Shown: positions 1-9,184 of the stretch, in pieces | Layout of the letters: each line of letters begins with the position of its first letter | How positions within the stretch are numbered: position 1 is the first letter of the stretch | NCBI RefSeq assembly: GCF_002237755.1 | Contig: NZ_MWSJ01000005.1 | Coordinates: 1-64,000, forward strand | Source of the DNA: Lysinibacillus sp. KCTC 33748 | GTDB lineage: Bacteria > Bacillota > Bacilli > Bacillales_A > Planococcaceae | Direction: 5' to 3' | Length of the DNA stretch: 64,000 nt | Program-made: the position numbers and the translations under genes | Notes under the pieces: model-generated | What the model was told of the DNA's origin: nothing | Databases searched by the model: none | What the model saw: the letters and a program-made list of their open reading frames with translations, nothing else

Positions 1-1304
1 TTGACGAACACATCATCTAAAGAACCGTAAACACGCTTAGGATTGAGTAGTTTGATGAATTGAGGTTGTGGGATAGCTTTCATCTCAAGTACTCTCTGAG
101 CAGTCTCAGGGTCTTCATCCGTCCATGTCACAACTTCAAAGTCACCTTCTAGTTCATCAATAGGCGACCAATTAGCTTCTAGGATTAAGTCGGCTTCTTT
201 TACAGCTTCATCATCTGTGTAGTAAAGCACCTCAACACTATCACCAAATTCCTCATAGATGTCGAATGGCTCAGTAGTTGTCGATACAATAATATCGTCT
301 GTAGACTCTGTATAAGCCACTACAGTAGGTAATTCACCGATGTAGTCATACACACTGTAAGGGTCAACACCTGTCTCTACAGCGATTAGAGAGGTGTCTG
401 AGTCGGTGTAGTAAATAACTTGTGGTTTGTCACCTAGTAAATCCTGTGCTTTGAACTCGTTTTTATTTAATACAACAGAAGTAAATTGCTTATCCACAAA
501 ATCAGACCACATAATCACTGACTTATCTCCTAACAATTCTTTCCATTGTTTTTCTGTGATATGGTTAAGATTGTTCATTCCATACTTAATGAAGTTTTCT
601 TCTGTGGGTGTAGTTGATTGCCAATCAATGCCATCATGGTATTTGTGGTCTGAGTTGTGTTGGACTAGGTACTTATCAGGAACAGGGGAGATTACTCTAT
701 CGTAGATTTCTAACGAATCTAGTAGACCACTAAAATAGTTTGCATTGTCAAGAGGGGGTTTACCTAAGAATAAATTAGAATCACCTATATGCTCTGTATC
801 TGTCAATTGCTTAGAGTCCACTAATACTCCATCTATATACAAACATGCTAGATTATTTGGTGTTTGAGTGTATAATATATCATGCCATTCACCCATAGTG
901 ATAGGGGAGCTTAGATGAACTACATAAGCACTTTGAACACCTTTGAATAAATAAACATTAACTCCCTCATTTGATGTGACACTAATTGTGAATCCTTTTT
1001 TTAAAGACCATGCTCCATTAGAAATCACAGTTGATGTACCACTAGCTGAAATAGAGTTAACAAATATTTTAAATCTTACACTTTTTGCACCTAAAGGAAT
1101 AATTTTATTATTAAACTCCACATACTGATTAGTACCATTAAAGCTCATAGCACTTCCTTTTCCATTCCAACCTGTGACACGAGTAGGAGCGTTATTTAAA
1201 GTACCAATGTAACCACCAATTGAGTCCATAGCATTGCCACTAGGTTCATCAAAACCAATAAATGCTTTACCATATTTACTTAAATTATCTTTACTATTAG
1301 CCAT
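1..1304 (-). CDS. LamG-type tail adhesin, second copy, C-terminus cut off by window
   Basis: The frame is open from the ATG at 1304 to the window edge, about 434 codons. GGAGG sits 7 bases before the ATG. The protein begins MANSKDNLSKYGKAF and is a close paralogue, over its whole visible length, of the 765-residue protein at 11398-13692. Residues 1 to about 200 look like a LamG/concanavalin-like jelly roll (SFNGTNQYVEFNNKI, then a LYIDGVLVDSK strand). This is followed by a linker with KYHDGIDWQSTTPTEENF and about four tandem repeats of roughly 40 residues built on GDKPQVIYYTDSD. A role as a secreted or virion-bound glycan adhesin is inferred from the fold and from the tail-lysis context. Unlike its neighbours in this copy of the array it shows no frameshift within the window. 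Confidence 0.8.
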   Translation of the reverse strand, partial: MANSKDNLSKYGKAFIGFDEPSGNAMDSIGGYIGTLNNAPTRVTGWNGKGSAMSFNGTNQYVEFNNKIIPLGAKSVRFKIFVNSISASGTSTVISNGAWSLKKGFTISVTSNEGVNVYLFKGVQSAYVVHLSSPITMGEWHDILYTQTPNNLACLYIDGVLVDSKQLTDTEHIGDSNLFLGKPPLDNANYFSGLLDSLEIYDRVISPVPDKYLVQHNSDHKYHDGIDWQSTTPTEENFIKYGMNNLNHITEKQWKELLGDKSVIMWSDFVDKQFTSVVLNKNEFKAQDLLGDKPQVIYYTDSDTSLIAVETGVDPYSVYDYIGELPTVVAYTESTDDIIVSTTTEPFDIYEEFGDSVEVLYYTDDEAVKEADLILEANWSPIDELEGDFEVVTWTDEDPETAQRVLEMKAIPQPQFIKLLNPKRVYGSLDDVFV

Positions 1305-1337
1305 TGTATTGACCTCCAATATTTTTCCATATTAAAA

Positions 1338-1362
1338 GGACAACTAGTTTAATAGTTGTCCT
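1338..1362 (-). terminator. intrinsic terminator overlapping a stop codon
   Basis: A perfect 10-bp stem (AGGACAACTA / TAGTTGTCCT, 5-base loop) followed on the minus strand by TTTT. It overlaps the last codons and stop of the LamG gene 1349-2302. The paralogous gene end at 13725-13748 carries the same structure. Confidence 0.65.
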
Positions 1363-2302
1363 CAATCATTGCTGTTTTAAAATCAGTGCCAATAGGAATT
1401 GTAAACATTCTGCCTTTTCCTAATGGGGTTCTGTTATTAGTCACAATCTCATACTCAGTTGTAGTTTTAGTAAAATCAATAGGTTGGCTATCAACTGCTG
1501 AATCAATCTCTTTTACAATTCCACCTTGAGCTAACATCATATATTCTGCTGTGTTAGGAATCTCTTTCACGCGAGTTGAAGTAGGGGATAAAACAAGGTT
1601 TTTATTGTCTGAGGTTTTAACCACTAAACGTTTTTGTGTGAAATCAGAAGGAGAGAGAGTTTTATTGTAGATTTGTAAATCATCTATCCGACCATTATAC
1701 CAATATCTGTAACTAGTATACTTCATAGCACCTATATTTAAATTATTTGAAGAATAATTGGTGCTATCTTCTGCTTTATCAGACTTTGATATTGATACTA
1801 ATTCATCATCCAAATAAAGCTTAGCAATATCTTCAACTTTTCCTGTCCATGAAAACACTATAGAGTGCCACTTTCCATCACACAGATTAATATTCGAAGG
1901 TGTTGATATAGACATAGAAGTTACCAATGGGTTTGTTGCAGTATAGAATTGTACACTGATTACCCCTGATACTAGTTTTATACCATAGCCAGTCCCATTA
2001 TTCGATGCGCTTGTATATGTTTCCATGATACTCTGTGTGGTAGCGATGTAGTTTGTTGACTTGAACTTGAAACCTATAGTTTTTTCACCTAATGGAAGGA
2101 TTTTATTATCAAATGACACCATGCTGTTGCTTCCATTGAAACTCATAGAATTACCCTCGCCATTCCAACCACCAACTCTAGTTGCACTTGTAACTGTGCC
2201 TGTATAGCCATTGCCTAGCTTGTCTCCAACATTTCCGCTTGCTTCATCAAAATCAAACCATGCTACACCGTAGTATGCCATTAATTGCTCTGTTGTTGCC
2301 AT
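1349..2302 (-). CDS. LamG-domain protein (317 aa), second copy
   Basis: The start ATG at 2302 directly follows the preceding stop, and the ribosome site GAGAGGTG lies in the end of the upstream gene. Residues 1-215 read as one LamG/laminin-G-like lectin domain: FDFDEASGNV start, SFNGSNSMVSFDNKI, and LYLDDELVSISKSDK before IDDLQIYNKTLSP. The C-terminal 100 residues (VKTSDNKNLVLSP, KEIPNTAEYMMLAQGG, FTIPIGTDFKTAM) are nearly identical to those of the paralogue at 13735-14691 and probably form a docking or trimer module. This is one of only two full-length members in the left-hand array. A role as glycan-binding tail accessory is inferred. Confidence 0.8.
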   Translation of the reverse strand: MATTEQLMAYYGVAWFDFDEASGNVGDKLGNGYTGTVTSATRVGGWNGEGNSMSFNGSNSMVSFDNKILPLGEKTIGFKFKSTNYIATTQSIMETYTSASNNGTGYGIKLVSGVISVQFYTATNPLVTSMSISTPSNINLCDGKWHSIVFSWTGKVEDIAKLYLDDELVSISKSDKAEDSTNYSSNNLNIGAMKYTSYRYWYNGRIDDLQIYNKTLSPSDFTQKRLVVKTSDNKNLVLSPTSTRVKEIPNTAEYMMLAQGGIVKEIDSAVDSQPIDFTKTTTEYEIVTNNRTPLGKGRMFTIPIGTDFKTAMIEDNY

Positions 2303-3561
2303 TTATTTCACCTCTCTTAATCCATATAAAATCTCTGCCCAACATGCACTAAGACCTCCATTGGTTGTTCTGTGAACTATTTTGCAATACCTAGCTTCAC
2401 TGAATTTCAATTGTAGCATTTTAGGATTGAATTCTACCCAATCAGAAATATCAAACTCACCAACAGTTATCCAATTCTGACTATCTTTAGAAGTTTGTAC
2501 ATAAAAATTTTTCGGAGTTTGATTTATATATTGTGTATTTCTAGGAGTTAGTTGAATCATATTTATCTTTTTTATATTACCAAAATCTATTTGAATCCAT
2601 GAATTGCTATGAGCATTTGCTAGCGTGCCCATAGAGAAGAACTGTTAGAAAAACCATCAAATGCATTAAAAGGGTCGTGGTTCACATCGAACTTACTACT
2701 TGCACTAGCAACTAGTGGGGAAGGTGTTGCATCAGAGGTCATTTTTGTTTCGTGCCAAGTGTAAATAGGTTCAAAATTCTTTTTATCTGTTAGTTCCCTG
2801 ATACTCAAAGTGTTAATTATCCCAATATCATGTGTAAATACTTTTCCACTTGCACCATTAATAGGTGTGTCATTAAAGTATCTATGTTTATCAAAAGGCA
2901 CATCTAATTGAATTTCTTTACCTTGCTCAATACCATGTAAAATCATGTTTTTAGGAGAGTTATCAGGCATGTGAATTAGAGTATTGTTTGATAGGGAATA
3001 GTGTACATTTGCTGTTGGATTTTTTAATGCAACTCTATTTCCAATTGAATCATATTTTAGAGAGTTATAATTATATACCCACTCATAGTTTATTTGGATT
3101 TCACCATTAATCTGAGTACCTGTGCCTACTTCTAAAATTAAATTTTGATAAGAAAATTGAATACTATAGGTATAGACTAGAGTCCCATTCTTAAAATATT
3201 GAATTGTGTTATTTTTTGAATCAACTCTTAAAGCAACAACATCATTCTGTTTAGCTATAAAACCTGAAACTGTTGATACAACGATATTATTAAAATAAAA
3301 AGTTCCATCTGATATGTTTATAGAACAACCATCTGAGTATGCCCCTGTGTACTTATTTCTACTAAAAGAAGTTGAATAATTGCCTATTCCAAGTGCTACA
3401 TTGCCTGACTCTGAAAGCACTTTAAACTCAATGGCGAAATTATTTGTTTTGGCAGGAATATTTAATCTTGCTAAGTTTTGAGTAGTTGTAATCTTTATTG
3501 AAGAACCATCTTCTGATACGCTAGTTCCTGAGTTTGATGGTAAGAAGTGGTAGTTTTTCAT
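2303..3561 (-). pseudogene. discoidin/LamG-like fibre protein, frameshifted
   Basis: Two overlapping frames (3561-2620 and 2632-2303) together match the intact 420-residue protein at 14675-15937. They share the SLSNNTLIHMPDNSP and GKVFTHDIG segments and the discoidin start MTSDATPSPLVASASS. The reading frame breaks near 2625, where one base appears to be missing in the middle of the second discoidin domain (SSSLWA then LANAHSNSWIQIDFG). No slippery heptamer followed by a pseudoknot is evident, so this looks like loss of function rather than programmed shifting. The N-terminal 150 residues form a separate beta-sandwich (SPRY/LamG-like; NVALGIGNYSTSF). Confidence 0.75.
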
Positions 3562-3647
3562 TTAATCATTCCTTTCTTATTGTATTAAGAAAATAAAAAA
3601 CTCAATATTATTTAAATTAGTTCAAAACAATTTAAAAATGTTTTAAA

Positions 3648-4793
3648 CTAATTAAAACTAATACTGAGTGGTTTTCTATCTAATTGAGTTGTCCAAAGAC
3701 TTTCTTCGTTTGCTGATATTTTATTTTGTAAAATGTAGTTTTTATTATTCATAACTACATTAATTGGTAAACCATCATGAATGTTAGTTCCATATTTTGT
3801 AAAGTTATTTAAACTACTATTAGGTATTTCATTAAGGAAGCCTAAATTACAAAACTCAAGTTTCGCTACAATCACATAAGAGCCACCATTAACTGTAAAA
3901 ACTTTTAATCTGTAATATCTAAAGCTATATTGGGATTTAAGTGTAAATAATCTAGTTTCATTAGCTTTCCAGTCTGTTTCATTGAACGTTCTACTAATAT
4001 CAAAATAATTAATACCATCATCAGAACCTTGCATTACAAAAGTTTTTGGTGAAGATGTTGTATAATTAGTATCAGTAGTCCATGCTCTTGATGTTATTTT
4101 AAATGAATTCACTTTTGTTTTCACACCAAAGTCTAATTGCAACCAACCGTTAGTAGTATTTACTAAACTAGCCCAACAATCTGCACCATCACTTGAACTG
4201 TTAGAGTTATTAAAAGCCTTCCAAGCAACATTACATTATTTCCATTTACACTACTAGCAATCGCCACTAAAGGTGAGGGAGCAGTGTTAGAGGTCATTTT
4301 TACGTTATATAAAGTATCTCTTAAGTTTAATGAATATGTTTTACTATTTGATTGAAGCATATAATACCCTTTTTCTATACCACTTACAAACATCTCGTTA
4401 AATTGAATATATGCATAATTTGGATATATCCTATATTTCCCTGATTCTAAGTTTTCATAGTATTTATACCAAGTAGGTGTATTTGTAGTTCGAGCACTTG
4501 AACTTATAATTTCAAATTCTTGAGAATTTTTATTCTGCTTTCTTAGTGTAGTTGACTGTCCTGAAGCCCCTCCTGAATCACTATAATACCCACCAGTGAA
4601 CCACACATCAGCACTTAAATATTTATCAGGTATTGTAAATTCTAAATAATGATTGGTGTACCTAAGCTGGTGCTAAATTATCATTGAATAAACCACTTGG
4701 ATACCAATATGAAGTATTATAAGCTTGTACTTCTAGTTTTTCAGATGTGATTTCTTCTCCTATATAGTTATTAGGTAAATTTTTTCTAGGCAT
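3648..4793 (-). pseudogene. discoidin protein, two frame-breaking lesions
   Basis: Remnant of a paralogue of the intact 388-residue protein at 18643-19809, with very similar DNA over the whole length. It starts at ATG 4793 (MPRKNLP...). Aligned by eye with the intact copy, it has lost 23 bp near 4665 (between CCTAAG and CTGGTGC) and has a one-base indel near 4230 inside the discoidin domain. The remaining pieces keep WFTGGYYSDSGGASG, the domain start MTSNTAPSPLVAIASS, and the C-terminal signature LDRKPLSISF shared with other array members. Two independent lesions argue for genuine decay. Confidence 0.8.
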
Positions 4794-6002
4794 TTATTTC
4801 ACCACAACTTTCAATTTTTTTATATCGAAATATTTCTTTAAGTCAATTGTTTTGCTGAACACTTTTCCAATCTTACCAACACCTAAAATCTCACTTTTAT
4901 TGGTCATTTCCATAGGTTCTAAAGTTGTAACTTTACGCTCGAAAGGAGATAATGAGTCCATACCTTTATCTATAAATTGTGTTGAAGTAGGGAGAGTTGT
5001 TGAAACTGTTTCCCATTTAGCTAAAATTTCTGATTGAGCTACTGAGAGTAAATATATATCACCTATTCCTACATAAGTCACTCCTGTTTTTGTTGGAACA
5101 TTTACTCTATAGATTTTATATTTAGCAACATTTTTTAACTTGAAATTTTTAACTTCCAATCCACTTGACCAAGTAATATTAGATTGTGTATCTAAGGTAG
5201 TCCAATCATTTCCATTGTTGCTACCTTCAAATTCCCATGTTGTAATATGATTTATTAATGGTATATTTACAACAGTTCCAGTTGCTCTCAAACTATAACC
5301 ACTTATATCTGTGACAAAGGGAAACTCGTAAGAAATCCATCCATAATTTTGTCCATTAGCTGTACACCACCCTTGACCATCTGTGCCATCAAATGCTTTC
5401 CAAGCGTCATAGTAAGATGCATTATAAATACTACTTGCACTAGCTTTTCCAGAGGGTTTTGTGTTTGATGTCATTATTGGCACAATATTTTCACCTTGAC
5501 TAAGTGGTATATGCGGTATATATTTCTTATACTCACCATCATGTAAAATAAGCGATTTATTCATATAAGCAGATTCAACATACCATTCTCCATCAACTCT
5601 ACCTGCTAGACCTGTATTACTAGCGTCTAGTATAAATTTATATTTTCCTTTTGGGAGAGCTTCTGTGAATTGTAACCATGTTTGAGAAGCTTGTTTTGAA
5701 GTGTCTCTGTATAAGTTAGTGTAGTCCTCTACATAGTCAGTTCCATTGTGTTTCAATATTTTTAGTCTTTGATTGTTGCTATTATTCCAAGAATAGAACC
5801 TATGAAGTATAACTGTTTCATAAAACTCAATTATTATATATGATGTAGCAGTATTCCAATACGCAACTTCATTTGTATTCCAAGCATTAGGTGTGGTTCC
5901 ATCAAAAAGACCATTTGCATTACCTGTTAAGCCTATGCTTTCAATTAGTGTATATTTTGCTTCTTTTTTAACAGGATAAGTTGGTTTCGCTATGCCTGCC
6001 AT
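4794..6002 (-). CDS. discoidin-domain fibre protein (402 aa)
   Basis: The start ATG overlaps the upstream stop by one base (TAATG). The N-terminal third is a galactose-binding-like beta sandwich (LTGNANGLFDGTTPNAW ... IIIEFYETVILHRFY). Residues about 180-330 are an F5/8 type C (discoidin) domain (MTSNTKPSGKASASS, WKAFDGTDGQGW, FEGSNNGNDWTTLD). The last 75 residues carry the array signature FIDKGMDSLSPFERKV and GKIGKVFSKTIDLKKYFDI, almost identical to the ends of the proteins at 17184 and 19810. This is intact although both neighbours are broken. Probable glycan-binding baseplate or fibre accessory. Confidence 0.8.
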   Translation of the reverse strand: MAGIAKPTYPVKKEAKYTLIESIGLTGNANGLFDGTTPNAWNTNEVAYWNTATSYIIIEFYETVILHRFYSWNNSNNQRLKILKHNGTDYVEDYTNLYRDTSKQASQTWLQFTEALPKGKYKFILDASNTGLAGRVDGEWYVESAYMNKSLILHDGEYKKYIPHIPLSQGENIVPIMTSNTKPSGKASASSIYNASYYDAWKAFDGTDGQGWCTANGQNYGWISYEFPFVTDISGYSLRATGTVVNIPLINHITTWEFEGSNNGNDWTTLDTQSNITWSSGLEVKNFKLKNVAKYKIYRVNVPTKTGVTYVGIGDIYLLSVAQSEILAKWETVSTTLPTSTQFIDKGMDSLSPFERKVTTLEPMEMTNKSEILGVGKIGKVFSKTIDLKKYFDIKKLKVVVK

Positions 6003-7250
6003 TATCTCACCTCAGTTCTAATACTTCTAATATCAAAATATTTATTTAGATTAATAGTTTTACTAAACACTTTACCAATTTCTCCTGAGGGTAGGATGTC
6101 ATTCTTTAGTGTCATTTGGAGGGGTTCTATTTCTGTTACCACTCTGTTTAATAGGGGAGAGAAGTTATCCATTCCTTGTTCTAAGAATTGTGTGGAATTA
6201 AGGAGAGTGGGGGAAACTGTAGACCAATGCACTGATTCTTTAAGCTCTCCTTTATATATTTCTAAGTCAGTGAATTGACCTTCGAAGTAATAGGGATATA
6301 GTGTTGAAGCACCTGTTTCGGAAGCTTTGCAACCTATAACTAAATTATTTGTTGCAGTTGTAGACTCTTTATAAGAGTGTACTAGTTGATAGTCTAATAC
6401 ACCATCTACATACCATTTAACGTATTGACCATCTTTGTATTCTAACAATAGTTCGTGCTACTCATTGTCACATATCATAGCATTTCCATTTTGAGCAGAT
6501 ATGTTCCATGATGTACCACCTGTAATGTTGACTGCATAGTGTAGTGTTCCTATATCAGAAATACCAATAAACCAACCTCTTTTGGTATTTTCAGATGTAG
6601 ATATGATAATTTGTTGTTTTTTTGTTGAAGTTTTGATTTTATATTTTATTATCTTATCTCCGATTGGGAATAGGTTATTGACTGTTGAACGTAGGTGTTG
6701 ATTGATTCCATTAAAACTAGCAACATATCCATGTTCTGAATCATATATCTGATTTGGAATAATAGGAGAAGTAAAAACTGTTCCTTTCACACCTTTTATC
6801 TCACTACTACCGTCAAATTTTAAATTCTCTATTAAGTTAGTAGGATTCTGTGAATAAACCTTTCCTAACTTTTTATATTTATCGTCATGTAAAATAAGAG
6901 ATTTATCTATAGGCTCAAATCCATCATAGCCAAACAATATTCTTCCAATTGTTGTTAGTGTATTGTTGGGTGTTCTAGCAATACGCACTCTAATATATTG
7001 ATAATCGTCATTATTCTCAAAAATCAACTCAATAACATCATTCCAATTTTAAGAGCCTGTAAATGTAAGACATTGAATGTTAAATCATCATTTGAACCCT
7101 CGATATATAAATAAGATGGATGATATGCTAATTCTAAACCTGTGTTTTTAAACATTTTTATCTTGTTAATTTGAAGAACTAGCACTTGCAACTAAAGGGG
7201 AAGGGGTAACCAAGTGGTTCTGTCAAATAAACAAAAAAATTCTCCTTAAC
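6002..7250 (-). pseudogene. LamG/discoidin protein, nonsense codon and decayed N-terminus
   Basis: From 7027 to 6002 one frame runs through a LamG domain interrupted only by a TAG at 6458-6460, exactly where the family needs Trp (CDNE-stop-HELLLEYKDGQYVKW). A TGG to TAG change is therefore the simplest reading. Upstream (7028-7250) a discoidin domain survives only as scraps: PSPLVASASSSN, then LYIEGSNDDLTFNVL, with the middle of the domain missing and at least two frame changes. The C-terminus keeps the signature GKVFSKTINLNKYFDI. Relative of the protein at 17184-18623, but rearranged. Confidence 0.75.
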
Positions 7251-7273
7251 AAAAATCTTTAAAATTTATCAAT

Positions 7274-8029
7274 TTATGCTTTAATGACTGAGCCAACCCA
7301 AAGAATTTTCAAGTCTTTCATCTTTTGAAGATATTGTTTAGCGGAAGCTTCGTTAGCATATGTGCCTGTTTGGAAGTAGAACTTACCTTTGTCTTCATTG
7401 ATTGTGATGTAATCAATGTTAGCAAGTTTGTTTTGCGCAACCTTAGCTTTGGCACTCTCAGCTTCTTTCTTCGTACTATACGTGCCTGACTGTATTCTGT
7501 AAGGTTCGTTTTTAGGTGGTGTATTTGTTCCGCCTTTGCCTTGAATCTTGTTAAGAGCCTTCTCGACACGATTTAAGAAGTCCTTCCAAGTTCCTCTGTC
7601 CAAGATTCTGTGTGGGCAATACTTACCTGACCAATCTTGATGTTTCTTAACAGAGTTTATTCCTAAGCCATGTCTATTCAATAGATAAGCTGTAAGCTCA
7701 ACTGCATTATTTTCAGCTTTATCATATCTATCTCCACCACTCTTAGAGTAGCAGATTTCTACACCGATAGATTTCATGTTGCCATTTCCTCTTCCATCAC
7801 CACAATGCCAAGCTGTTCGATTATCAGGTAATACTTGAATGATTTCCTTATCATCTACAGCATAGTGGAACGAAACTTGATTATTGTTGCTATTGTGATA
7901 ACGAGCTTCATTTAGGGCAGCCGCGTCATTAGCTGTGTTATGAATTGTGACATATTGAGGTGTCATGCTGTATGGTGCTTTAAGAGAATACTTAGCAGAG
8001 CTTGCTAACATTTGTTTAATTTCTAACAT
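7274..8029 (-). CDS. N-acetylmuramoyl-L-alanine amidase endolysin with SPOR domain
   Basis: Residues about 20-155 form an Amidase_2/PGRP-like zinc amidase: first zinc His in YVTIHNTA, second in TAWHCGDGRG, and the third ligand with the following basic residue in KYCPHR. FHYAVDDKEI and IGVEICYS are typical strands. A Gly/Pro-rich linker (GKGGTNTPPK) leads to a C-terminal SPOR-like repeat (YRIQSGTYSTKKEAE, then YFQTGTYANEASAK), which binds cell wall glycan in relatives such as XlyA/CwlA-type enzymes. No signal peptide is visible, so export needs a holin. Its likely partner upstream is the broken holin-like gene at 8214-8576. Cleaves the amide bond between MurNAc and the stem peptide to lyse the host. 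Confidence 0.93.
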   Translation of the reverse strand: MLEIKQMLASSAKYSLKAPYSMTPQYVTIHNTANDAAALNEARYHNSNNNQVSFHYAVDDKEIIQVLPDNRTAWHCGDGRGNGNMKSIGVEICYSKSGGDRYDKAENNAVELTAYLLNRHGLGINSVKKHQDWSGKYCPHRILDRGTWKDFLNRVEKALNKIQGKGGTNTPPKNEPYRIQSGTYSTKKEAESAKAKVAQNKLANIDYITINEDKGKFYFQTGTYANEASAKQYLQKMKDLKILWVGSVIKA

Positions 8030-8067
8030 ATCATATCACCTTCGATTAATTATTTTTTAATACAAAA

Positions 8068-8229
8068 AGAGGCTGGGACACAAGGATTTTAGCCAATGAA
8101 AAACCCGAACTATATCACGAAACGCTCAGCCTGTGTTTCGTAATTGTTCGGGTTTTCTGTTTATATTCATTGCTAATTTAAAAATTATACGTTTTTCATA
8201 AAGTGCAAATTAGTTATGTCCCAGCCTCT
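8068..8229. repeat. 162-bp nested inverted repeat (AGAGGCTGGGACA ends)
   Basis: The ends AGAGGCTGGGACA and TGTCCCAGCCTCT are perfect inverted repeats. Inside are a second pair (AAAACCCGAAC / GTTCGGGTTTT) and an inner hairpin (CGAAAC / GTTTCG). The whole can fold as one long stem-loop with internal bulges. Elements beginning GAGGCTGGGACA are, from memory, common intergenic MITE-like repeats in Bacillota chromosomes. Here it sits between the broken holin-like gene and the endolysin, and its left arm (read on the minus strand) supplies the TAA that ends the broken gene. It could also act as a transcription terminator in either direction. Confidence 0.85.
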
Positions 8230-8576
8230 CTCATTAGTGCTTCCTTGAATGTTTCTTCCATAGTTGCTAAGGCTTTATTAACAAGGTTTTCGAATTTTGT
8301 TTAGACACAAACATACCGAGTACTCCGTATTTGCTAACAATCATTTTGTAAACATAAGAAAGCTTTAAGTTTCCTGCTTTACTACCAAACTCTTTTTTGA
8401 CAAGGTCAACAGCATGTAATAGCCACATAAGTATTAGCTTTTGACGCTTGTTAGAATGGGGAGTAAAGTACATTTTCTACAGCTTTAATAATTTGATATT
8501 GCTTAGGAGAACCAAGTTCCACTCGAACTTCATCAATTTTGTCAGGGTAGGCGAGATACTTCACTAGTAATAACAT
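8214..8576 (-). pseudogene. small holin-like/phage lysis-region protein, two frameshifts
   Basis: Three frames read in order give a coherent protein of about 115 residues. It runs MLLLVKYLAYPDKIDEV ... QYQIIKAVENVLYSP in the first frame, KLILMWLLHAVDLVKKEFG ... SKYGVLGMFVSKQN in the second, and LVNKALATMEETFKEALM in the third. The pattern of a short hydrophobic stretch plus a C-terminal part of the AVDLVKKEFGSK type resembles LLH-type phage holins or holin-associated proteins. Its place beside the amidase fits a lysis role. The frame breaks near 8465 and 8290. The final stop falls inside the inverted-repeat element, as if that element had inserted at the 3' end. Function is a guess from context. 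Confidence 0.6.
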
Positions 8577-8588
8577 TTTACACATTTT

Positions 8589-8608
8589 TAATATCATTAT
8601 ATTACTTT
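8589..8608 (-). promoter_or_regulatory. recurrent AT motif (AAAGTAATATAATGATATTA)
   Basis: A copy of the recurrent intergenic motif, read on the minus strand, overlapping the stop codon of the gene at 8602-9048 and just upstream of the holin-like pseudogene. It contains a TATAAT core and could be a promoter -10 region. No hairpin follows this copy. Confidence 0.45.
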
Positions 8609-9048
8609 TGTTGCATTTCTTCAAAAGAGACTGTTTCTAAAATGTCACAGAAGCGATTGTAGCGCTCTGCTTCAATACCTGAAAACTCTTCATCAACTTC
8701 TAGGACAATACGTTGAATAGTTTTAATCATTTCAACTTTCTCATTTTTGACTTCGATAATAAATTCCTCATTCATTAACTTAGATACTTCCATGTTGAAT
8801 GAAAGACTATCCTCAAGGATAACGAACTCTTGACCTTTTTCATCTTTATCACGAATAGGTTCATCATTTTCATCTTTCTTAGCGTAGTCTTGTAAAAGAA
8901 TATCTCGCTCAGTAGCGATTAATTGCAACTGTGCTTCTAAGATACCAATGAAGCGAGAACGCATACGAGAGTCCTTTCCTTTTAATGCAAGCTCGTATAG
9001 GAAATCTCCGAAAGCTTTTAGTTCATAGTTTTTAAATACTAAAATCAT
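8602..9048 (-). CDS. DUF1617-like phage protein (148 aa)
   Basis: A short, highly charged, mostly helical protein. The N-terminus (FKNYELKAFGDFLYEL) followed by LKGKDSRMRSRFIGIL, the central acidic QDYAKKDENDEP and the end YNRFCDILETVSF match my memory of the DUF1617 family, found in Listeria and Bacillus phages near baseplate and lysis genes. The ribosome site GAAAGGAA lies before ATG 9048. It has its own leader with motif and hairpin (9077-9132), which suggests expression separate from the large gene upstream. Function unknown in the family. Confidence 0.6.
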   Translation of the reverse strand: MILVFKNYELKAFGDFLYELALKGKDSRMRSRFIGILEAQLQLIATERDILLQDYAKKDENDEPIRDKDEKGQEFVILEDSLSFNMEVSKLMNEEFIIEVKNEKVEMIKTIQRIVLEVDEEFSGIEAERYNRFCDILETVSFEEMQQK

Positions 9049-9076
9049 ATAAATTTATTCCTTTCCATTCAAAAAT

Positions 9077-9101
9077 AGAGAGGAAATCAACTTGCCCCTC
9101 T
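9077..9101 (-). terminator. leader hairpin with U-run before the DUF1617-like gene
   Basis: On the minus strand AGAGGGG...CCTCTCT folds into a stem and is followed by ATTTTTG, the form of an intrinsic terminator. It lies about 10 bases after a copy of the recurrent AT motif and about 28 bases before ATG 9048. It is therefore either the terminator of the 9185-11365 gene or an attenuator-like leader. Confidence 0.55.
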
Positions 9102-9110
9102 ATCATACAT

Positions 9111-9132
9111 TTTATATAATTATATTGCTTTT
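9111..9132 (-). promoter_or_regulatory. recurrent AT motif (AAAAGCAATATAATTATATA)
   Basis: A motif copy on the minus strand, preceded by AAATCGTTTGT, an extension it shares with the copy at 47063-47088 (AAATCGTTTGTTAAAGTAAG). It is followed by a hairpin at 9077-9101. Confidence 0.5.
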
Positions 9133-9184
9133 ACAAACGATTTCAAGAAATCTCTAAAAACTATTTTAAGGCAGTTTATAGGAA

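Noticed and set aside
2600..2650. Programmed frameshift joining the two parts of the gene at 2303-3561
   Set aside because: No slippery heptamer or downstream pseudoknot is seen, and the paralogue at 14675 is a single open frame.
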